DNA of 13,870 nt, taken from positions 1-13,870 of the forward strand of contig JASLOV010000085.1 of the NCBI GenBank assembly GCA_030745285.1. Direction: 5' to 3'. The notes under the pieces are model-generated. The model was not told where the DNA came from and did no database searches. It saw nothing but the letters and a program-made list of their open reading frames with translations. Both the position numbers and the translations under genes were made by a program. This stretch comes from Dehalococcoidia bacterium (lineage in GTDB: Bacteria; Chloroflexota; Dehalococcoidia; UBA2979). This document shows, one piece after another, positions 1 through 4,015 of this stretch. Each line of letters begins with the position of its first letter. The stretch's first letter is position 1.

Positions 1-895
1 GCGCGCTCCGCATCCTTGCGCTGTCGTTCGGCGTCGCTCGCGGCCTGCTCGGCGGCTTCCACGTCGCGGCGTGCCTGTTCGCGCACCGCCTCAGCGGCCT
101 TGCGTTGCTGCTCGGCTTCTTCGACGGTGCGCGCGGCGGCCTCGGCGGCGTGCTTGGCCTGCTCACGGGCCTGACGTTCGGCGTCCTCCCGCTGGCGCTC
201 GGCGTTGCTGGCGGCCTCGGCGGCGGCCTCGGCGTCACGTCTAGCCTGCTCGCGCGCACGCTCAGCGTCCTTGCGCGCGCGCTCGGCGTCCTTGACGGCC
301 TGGGCGGCAGCCTCGGCGTCCCGCTTGGCCATGGCACGCGCCTGTTCTTCCGAGGTCTTCCGCTCGCGTTCGGCGCGTTGGGCGGCCTGCTCGGCGGCCT
401 CGGCCTCGCGCTTGGCCTGCTTGCGCGAGTGCTCGGCATCGCGGCGCTGGCGCTCCGCCTCCTTCGCGGCCTTCGCTGCGGCGTCAGCGTCGCGTTTCGC
501 CTTGGCGTGCGCCCGCTTCTCGGCAGCCTTGTGCTGTTCGTCCGCGGCCTGCGCGGCCTGTTCGGCGGCGGCCGCCTCGCGTCTGGCCCTGTCGCGCGCC
601 GCTTCGGCGTCGCGACGCTGCTGTTCGGCCTCCTTGATCGCCTCCGCCGCGGCCTTGGATTCTCTGATCGCTTCCTCGCGAGCTCGTTGCTGGGCCGCTT
701 CGCGCTGCCGCTCGGCATCTGCGGCGGCCTGCTCGGCGGCCATGGCATCGCGGCGTGCCTGTTCGCGAGCGCGCTCGGCCTCCCGCCGCTGGTCTTCGGC
801 TTCCTCGAGGGCCAGCGCCGTGGCAGCGGCATCGCGGCGCGCCTGCTCGCGAGCACGCTCGGCGTCCTGTCGCTGCTGTTCGGCGTCGGCGAGCA
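1..895 (-). repeat. Degenerate 84-87 bp in-frame repeats encoding helical units
   Basis: The tail of the minus-strand receiver-like gene is built from units of about 28-29 residues that begin with a variant of AREQARRDA and end with a variant of AERQRRDAE. Equivalent points occur at 841, 757, 670 and 586, giving spacings of 84, 87 and 84 bp. Twenty-eight residues are four heptads, as expected for a coiled coil. The copies are diverged at DNA level, so the array is old or selected mainly at protein level. Its strong codon periodicity also creates long false open frames on the opposite strand. Confidence 0.8.
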
Positions 896-1499
896 GATGG
901 GTGTCTCCGTTCGTCGGCGTCTCGTCGGGCGTCGGCGCATCGGCGGTACCCGCAGATGAAGTGGAGCCTTCTGCGTCGCGCGTGGACTCCGGCCCGTCGC
1001 CGCTATCTGACGGTGCCGCGGCGGCCGGCGGCACGTCCGGGATCCCGGCGCCCGTCTCGGCCTTCCGGCTGGCCCACTCCGCCGCCAGGTCGGCGTCAGC
1101 GGCGCGCTCACGCTGGATCGCGTGGGCGCCGTCGAGGTAGTCGGAGATCTGCGCGGCGAATGCTTGCGGGTCGCACCCGATCGGCTGGGCGGACCGCTTC
1201 AGGCGCTTGAAGAGGCCACCTCGCTTTCGCCCGTCCTCTTTGGCCGCCAGCAGCGACACTGTCAGCGTCTGCAGGTGCGGGGCATCGACCGTCCGCAGAT
1301 GCGTCGTCAACTCCTGCTCATCGCCTGGGCTCATCAGCGCGCTGACGAGGATGAGGTCGGGAACTGCCTCGGCGATTGCCGCGATCGCCGCGTCCTTCGA
1401 ATCGACTAGGGTCAGGGTGGCATGCACGTAGCGACGGATCGTCGTGCGCAGCGCCTGTGCCTGGCGCGAATCCGGTTCGATGGCGAGTACCTGGGCCAC
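1..1499 (-). CDS. Degenerate receiver-domain protein with long helical repeat tail (3' end beyond window)
   Basis: The minus-strand frame is open from a GTG at 1499 to the left edge (499 codons seen, no stop), so the C-terminus is missing. I translated it by reverse complement. The start MAQVLAIEPDSRQAQALRT and the later PDLILVSALMSPGDEQEL look like a CheY-type receiver (residues about 1-120, ending near the FAAQISDYLDGA helix). The usual phosphoacceptor Asp is replaced by Ser53, so phosphorylation is unlikely. A Pro/Ser/Asp/Thr-rich linker (about 145-200) follows, then a tail of AREQARRDA-type units from about residue 203 to the edge, predicted coiled coil or single charged helix. The start codon overlaps the stop of the upstream membrane-protein gene (TAGTG), which implies coupling. 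No function is known to me. The divergent position beside a tad operon suggests a scaffold or regulator of the pilus. The reading frame is certain, the role is inferred. Confidence 0.85.
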   Translation of the reverse strand, partial: MAQVLAIEPDSRQAQALRTTIRRYVHATLTLVDSKDAAIAAIAEAVPDLILVSALMSPGDEQELTTHLRTVDAPHLQTLTVSLLAAKEDGRKRGGLFKRLKRSAQPIGCDPQAFAAQISDYLDGAHAIQRERAADADLAAEWASRKAETGAGIPDVPPAAAAPSDSGDGPESTRDAEGSTSSAGTADAPTPDETPTNGDTHLLADAEQQRQDAERAREQARRDAAATALALEEAEDQRREAERAREQARRDAMAAEQAAADAERQREAAQQRAREEAIRESKAAAEAIKEAEQQRRDAEAARDRARREAAAAEQAAQAADEQHKAAEKRAHAKAKRDADAAAKAAKEAERQRRDAEHSRKQAKREAEAAEQAAQRAERERKTSEEQARAMAKRDAEAAAQAVKDAERARKDAERAREQARRDAEAAAEAASNAERQREDAERQAREQAKHAAEAAARTVEEAEQQRKAAEAVREQARRDVEAAEQAASDAERQRKDAER

Positions 1500-1771
1500 T
1501 ACAACCTCGACAGCAAGATCACCAGCGTGACGGTGACTAGCGCCAGTACCAGCACCGGCGCGCGCGTGAGCCCGATTCGGCCGGCCGCATCCTCCACGGA
1601 CCGACACACGGAGGTCGAGACCTCTTCGAGCATCTGGAGCGGCGCGCTGGCGACCGCACCCATGCGCTCCTCAACCCAGACGAAGGCTCTGGGTTCCACG
1701 ATGGCCAGAGCCGCCATGACCGCCACGACACAGACGGCCGAGGCCAGTACCTCGCGAGACCCGGCAGTCAT
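1499..1771 (-). CDS. Small two-TM membrane protein, first gene of the divergent unit
   Basis: This encodes 90 residues from ATG at 1771. The sequence shows a hydrophobic segment near residues 9-27 (ASAVCVVAVMAALAI), an amphipathic middle stretch with several acidic residues (MLEEVSTSVCRSVEDAAGRI), and a second very hydrophobic segment at the C-terminus (about 70-89, VLVLALVTVTLVILLSRL). I expect an inner-membrane hairpin with the middle region in the periplasm or cytoplasm. A GAGG and an AGGTGG lie just upstream of the ATG. Its TAG stop overlaps the GTG of the receiver-like gene by one base. A sigma-54-like promoter lies 84 bp upstream of the ATG. I do not recognise the family. It could anchor the downstream helical protein to the membrane, which is inference. 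Confidence 0.72.
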   Translation of the reverse strand: MTAGSREVLASAVCVVAVMAALAIVEPRAFVWVEERMGAVASAPLQMLEEVSTSVCRSVEDAAGRIGLTRAPVLVLALVTVTLVILLSRL

Positions 1772-1854
1772 CCACCTGCCCTCGTCGTTCGTTGGCTCCT
1801 GCGCCCCGAGAAACGAGCCGGCGGTTCAGACGATCGAGGCGCGTTCAATTCAAT

Positions 1855-1870
1855 CGCAAACCCTGTGCCG
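1855..1870 (-). promoter_or_regulatory. Sigma-54 (-24/-12) promoter for the divergent unit
   Basis: Read on the minus strand the site is CGGCACAGGGTTTGCG. It keeps the invariant GG and GC with exactly ten bases between them and matches TGGCACG-N4-TTGCW at all but three positions (C for T at 1, A for G at 7, G for W at 16). The predicted transcript start is near 1844, giving a leader of about 73 nt before the ATG at 1771. No competing sigma-70 hexamers stood out. The call is by eye from the consensus. Confidence 0.6.
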
Positions 1871-1962
1871 GGTGGAGACGAACAAGGACGCTCCAGAATG
1901 GGTGGAAAACAGCCTCTCTCCATCGGCCTCCTCGACCGGACGCCGATCGCACCCTCGAGACC

Positions 1963-1991
1963 TCACCGATCGGTGATCCAGATCACGGATC
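1963..1991. promoter_or_regulatory. Overlapping palindromes, CRP/FNR-like operator
   Basis: TCACCGATCGGTGA (1963-1976) is a perfect 14-bp palindrome. It shares its right half with GGTGATCCAGATCACG (1972-1987), which has the GTGA-N6-TCAC core of a CRP/FNR-family operator. An outer GATCC...GGATC pair (1975-1979 and 1987-1991) brackets that centre. The cluster lies about 100-120 bp from each sigma-54-like promoter, where an activator could serve both. It may instead bind the sigma-54 enhancer protein, or a repressor. The symmetry is observed, the binding protein is inferred. Confidence 0.55.
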
Positions 1992-2107
1992 TGAGGCTCG
2001 TCGGGGCCAGACAACTCTCTCTCTCGTGCACCTGGAGCGCAACTCAGCGCGGCAAGTGCCAAGGATTCCAACGGGTTGCTCCGCAGGTGATCTGTTCGCC
2101 GCAGTAC

Positions 2108-2123
2108 TGGCATGGCTGTTGCG
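2108..2123 (+). promoter_or_regulatory. Sigma-54 (-24/-12) promoter for the tad operon
   Basis: The site reads TGGCATGGCTGTTGCG and matches TGGCACG-N4-TTGCW at all but two positions (T for C at 6, G for W at 16). GG (2109-2110) and GC (2121-2122) are ten bases apart as required. Transcription should begin near 2134, about 96 nt before the flp1 ATG. Sigma-54 control means an AAA+ enhancer-binding protein is needed to switch the pilus on. That gene is not in the window. Confidence 0.7.
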
Positions 2124-2190
2124 CTAGGAGTCGGTCCACCAGGGCCATGCCGCGAGGCTCGTGACGAGTTCGACGGTGCGGCCCGATGCC

Positions 2191-2208
2191 GTCTCGCGGG
2201 AGCGAGGC
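2191..2208 (+). promoter_or_regulatory. Leader hairpin with GGGA tetraloop upstream of flp1 RBS
   Basis: Bases 2191-2197 pair with 2202-2208 (seven pairs, one G-U), closed by a GGGA (GNRA-type) loop. The stem ends 8 nt before the Shine-Dalgarno GAGGAGGT (2217-2224). The loop holds GGA and the Shine-Dalgarno holds a second GGA (2219-2221) about 18 nt away, the arrangement used by CsrA/RsmA repressors. GGA is common in such GC-rich DNA, so the CsrA reading is weak. Confidence 0.35.
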
Positions 2209-2229
2209 CTGAATCCGAGGAGGTAGGTC

Positions 2230-2400
2230 ATGGCATGGACGATCGAAGTGCTGCAGGCGCTGCGGCGTCAGGAGGACGGGCAGGATCTGCTCGAGTACGC
2301 GTTGCTCGTCTCGCTGATCGCGTTGATCGCGGCGGGCGCCGTTGCGGCGGCCGGCGTGCAGGTCGACGCCATCTTTCAGCAGATCGCCGCGGCGCTGTAG
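2230..2400 (+). CDS. flp: Flp-type type IVb pilin (major pilin candidate)
   Basis: This is the structural subunit of the Tad/Flp pilus, 56 residues, typical of the family. The ATG at 2230 follows a strong GAGGAGGT at 2217-2224. The leader ends EDG and is followed by QDLLEYALLVSLIAL, the Flp signature. Cleavage by the prepilin peptidase is expected between Gly17 and Gln18, with the conserved Glu22-Tyr23 (Glu+5 of the mature pilin) near the new N-terminus and then one hydrophobic helix. The mature protein would be only about 39 residues. It is first in the operon, directly behind the sigma-54-like promoter and followed by a strong hairpin, which fits the most highly expressed product of the locus. 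Confidence 0.95.
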   Translation: MAWTIEVLQALRRQEDGQDLLEYALLVSLIALIAAGAVAAAGVQVDAIFQQIAAAL

Positions 2401-2408
2401 ACGGGAAA

Positions 2409-2441
2409 GGCTGGCCGCGTGGCGAGCCGCGCGTGCCAGCC
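2409..2441 (+). promoter_or_regulatory. Strong intercistronic hairpin between the two pilin genes
   Basis: GGCTGGC (2409-2415) pairs with GCCAGCC (2435-2441). Inside it CGCG (2416-2419) pairs with CGCG (2430-2433), with one bulged T at 2434, then a G-U pair and two G-C pairs closing a CGAG loop. The stem has 14 pairs in total. No T-run follows, so it is not a standard intrinsic terminator. It more likely protects the 3' end of the flp1 message or attenuates downstream transcription, a common way to make far more pilin than machinery. Confidence 0.75.
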
Positions 2442-2460
2442 GTCACCCTGCGACACCACA

Positions 2461-2467
2461 GGGAGGT
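2461..2467 (+). promoter_or_regulatory. Ribosome binding site deciding the flp2 GTG start
   Basis: GGGAGGT ends four bases before GTG at 2472. It is the only good Shine-Dalgarno in the gap between the pilin genes, and it places the start downstream of the hairpin rather than at any of the earlier in-frame codons. Confidence 0.65.
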
Positions 2468-2471
2468 CGGC

Positions 2472-2666
2472 GTGCCGCAACCCTCAGCCAACTTGGAGCA
2501 TGACGCGCGGTGGGTGCCGGGTTGCCTCGTCGGCACGGATGGCCAAGACCTGATCGAGTACGGCCTGGTGGCCGGACTCATTAGTGTCTTTGCCGTCGGT
2601 GCCGTGAGGCTGCTGGGCGAACAGATCGACGTGTTGTTGTGGCAGACCATTGCTCAGAACTTCTGA
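2472..2666 (+). CDS. Second Flp-type pilin, divergent (minor pilin candidate)
   Basis: This encodes 64 residues from GTG at 2472. The leader of about 24 residues contains Pro, Cys and acidic residues and ends TDG, followed by QDLIEYGLVAGLISV. That is the same Gly|Gln-Asp-Leu-x-Glu-Tyr processing site as in the first pilin, with cleavage predicted after Gly24. The mature part is about 40 residues and ends LLWQTIAQNF. Compared with flp1 it has a longer leader with little positive charge, a GTG start, and an Arg in the second half of the helix. It lies after the intercistronic hairpin and so should be made at lower level. A minor or priming pilin is likely. The family call is firm, the division of labour is inferred. 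Confidence 0.88.
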   Translation: MPQPSANLEHDARWVPGCLVGTDGQDLIEYGLVAGLISVFAVGAVRLLGEQIDVLLWQTIAQNF

Positions 2667-2673
2667 ACTTGCG

Positions 2674-3159
2674 ATGACGGCGGTGCTGGTCATCGGTGTC
2701 GGCGGTGGCGCCCTGATCGATTGTCGCATCCGTCGGATTCCGAACACCGTCGTCGGGGCCACGGCCGCGGCGGGTCTCGTGCTGGCGCTGGCCGGACTCA
2801 CCGACGCGAGCGTGCCTTCGGCCCTGGCCGGCGCGGTCATCGGCTTCGCCTTGATGCTTCCGGGCCATCTGTTCGGTGGCACCGGGGCCGGCGACGTCAA
2901 GATGTTCGCCGCGTCCGGGGCCGTCCTGGGCGTCGAACAAGTGCCGCAGGCCTTCGTGCTGACGCTCATCGCCGGAGGTGTCGTGGCCGTCTGGGTGGCG
3001 TTGGCGCGCGGGCAGCTCGGCCTGACGCTCAAGCGTACCGCGGCGCTGGTGACCTCACGCGGCGCCACTACACAGGCCCGTGCTGACGACCGCTCCGATC
3101 GAGGGTTTCCCTTCGGTCCGGCCATCGCTGCGGGCACGCTTCTCGCGGTCTGGATCTGA
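2674..3159 (+). CDS. cpaA: Prepilin peptidase (type IV, A24 family)
   Basis: This inner-membrane aspartyl protease removes the leader from Flp pilins. From ATG 2674 it is 161 residues, normal for the short CpaA/TadV type that lacks the N-methyltransferase domain. The two catalytic aspartates are visible: Asp16 in ALIDCRIRRIPN, and Asp74 in the GAGDVK motif (GxGD). Several hydrophobic stretches give about four membrane segments, and a hydrophilic stretch with many Arg, Thr and Asp precedes the last one. The start is uncertain: an upstream TTG at 2650 would add eight residues and overlap flp2, and neither start has a clear ribosome site, so coupling to flp2 is likely. The gene sits between the pilins and cpaB, the usual place. 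Confidence 0.93.
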   Translation: MTAVLVIGVGGGALIDCRIRRIPNTVVGATAAAGLVLALAGLTDASVPSALAGAVIGFALMLPGHLFGGTGAGDVKMFAASGAVLGVEQVPQAFVLTLIAGGVVAVWVALARGQLGLTLKRTAALVTSRGATTQARADDRSDRGFPFGPAIAAGTLLAVWI

Positions 3160-3170
3160 ACGAGGCAGAC

Positions 3171-3998
3171 ATGAATCGCATCCGAATCGCCCTGGTCTTC
3201 ACGATCGCCATCACGTGCGGCGGCGGTCTGGCCTATGGCACCTACAACTACCTTCAGCAAGTGCCGGTCCGGACGGTCAGTACGCCGACCCGGCCTGTCG
3301 TGGTGGCCGCGGCCGATCTCGCGCTGGGCACCGAACTGAAGTCGGGTGACCTCGACGTCACCGAGTGGCCAGCCGAGTGGACGCCCGATGGATCGTTCAG
3401 CACCATCGACGAGGTCGCCGGCCGTGGCCTGATCGCGTCGGTGGTTCGCGGTGAGCCGTTCTTGCCTGGGAAGCTGGCGGCGCGCGGCGCGGGCGCCGGC
3501 CTCCCACCCATCATCTCCGAGGGGATGCGCGCGATGTCGGTCCGCGTCAACGAGGTGATCGGCGTGGCCGGCTACGTCCTGCCGGGCACCCATGTCGACG
3601 TGCTGGCGACGGCCAGTCCGACCGACCAGCGTGAGGACACGACCACGAAGCTCGTGCTGTCGAATGTCCAAGTGCTGGCGGCGGGCACCCGGATGGAGCG
3701 CGACCAGGAGGGTGGGGAGCCGATGTCGGTGACGGTCGTCACGCTGCAGGTGACGCCGGAGGCCGCCGAACGACTCACCCTCGCCTCGACCGAGGGCAAG
3801 ATTCAGCTCGCGCTGCGTAACCCGATGGACCAGAGCGCGCCGGAGACCTCGGGGATCCGGCCGGCGGCGCTGCTCGGCGTTCAGCGGCCGGCGCCTCGGC
3901 CGGTCGTCCGCCGGGCACCCGAACCACCACCGCCCCCGCCGCCGCCCACCGTGGAGGTCATCCGCGGCGACATCCGCGAAACAGCGGTCGTTCGCTAG
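3171..3998 (+). CDS. cpaB: Tad pilus assembly protein CpaB/RcpC
   Basis: This encodes 275 residues. An N-terminal membrane anchor or uncleaved signal (about residues 5-28, IALVFTIAITCGGGLAYGTY) precedes a SAF-like domain (RPVVVAAADLALGTELKSGD, about 43-62) and the RcpC region with MSVRVNEVIGVAGYVLPGTHVDVL (about 122-145). CpaB works in the periplasm with the CpaC secretin and is thought to stabilise or gate it. The C-terminus has a run of eight prolines before TVEVIRGDIRETAVVR, a polyproline stretch that would need EF-P for efficient translation. The ATG at 3171 lies 11 bases after the cpaA stop, with GAGG just upstream. The gene is 17 bases from cpaC. Confidence 0.95.
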   Translation: MNRIRIALVFTIAITCGGGLAYGTYNYLQQVPVRTVSTPTRPVVVAAADLALGTELKSGDLDVTEWPAEWTPDGSFSTIDEVAGRGLIASVVRGEPFLPGKLAARGAGAGLPPIISEGMRAMSVRVNEVIGVAGYVLPGTHVDVLATASPTDQREDTTTKLVLSNVQVLAAGTRMERDQEGGEPMSVTVVTLQVTPEAAERLTLASTEGKIQLALRNPMDQSAPETSGIRPAALLGVQRPAPRPVVRRAPEPPPPPPPPTVEVIRGDIRETAVVR

Positions 3999-4015
3999 CT
4001 CGATAGGAGACAGAC

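Larger units (their letters stand above)
1772..2229. promoter_or_regulatory. Divergent control region between the two operons
   Basis: This 458-bp stretch holds no convincing gene: open frames crossing it lack ribosome sites and any recognisable protein. It contains a minus-strand sigma-54-like promoter (1855-1870), a plus-strand one (2108-2123), a palindrome cluster midway (1963-1991), a (CT)5 run at 2015-2024, and a leader of about 96 nt before flp1 with a small hairpin next to the ribosome site. The layout is typical of a shared enhancer-type control region. Confidence 0.7.

Noticed and set aside
105..1140. Long plus-strand open frames over the left end
   Set aside because: They are shadows of the minus-strand helical repeat gene. 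They are low-complexity, lack ribosome sites and domains, and the minus-strand frame gives a clear receiver domain and a coupled start.
1850..2164. Small open frames within the divergent control region
   Set aside because: No ribosome sites, no recognisable protein character, and they run over the promoter-like elements on both strands.
2409..2441. Intrinsic terminator after flp1
   Set aside because: The stem is strong but no T-run follows, and flp2 with the rest of the operon begins immediately downstream.
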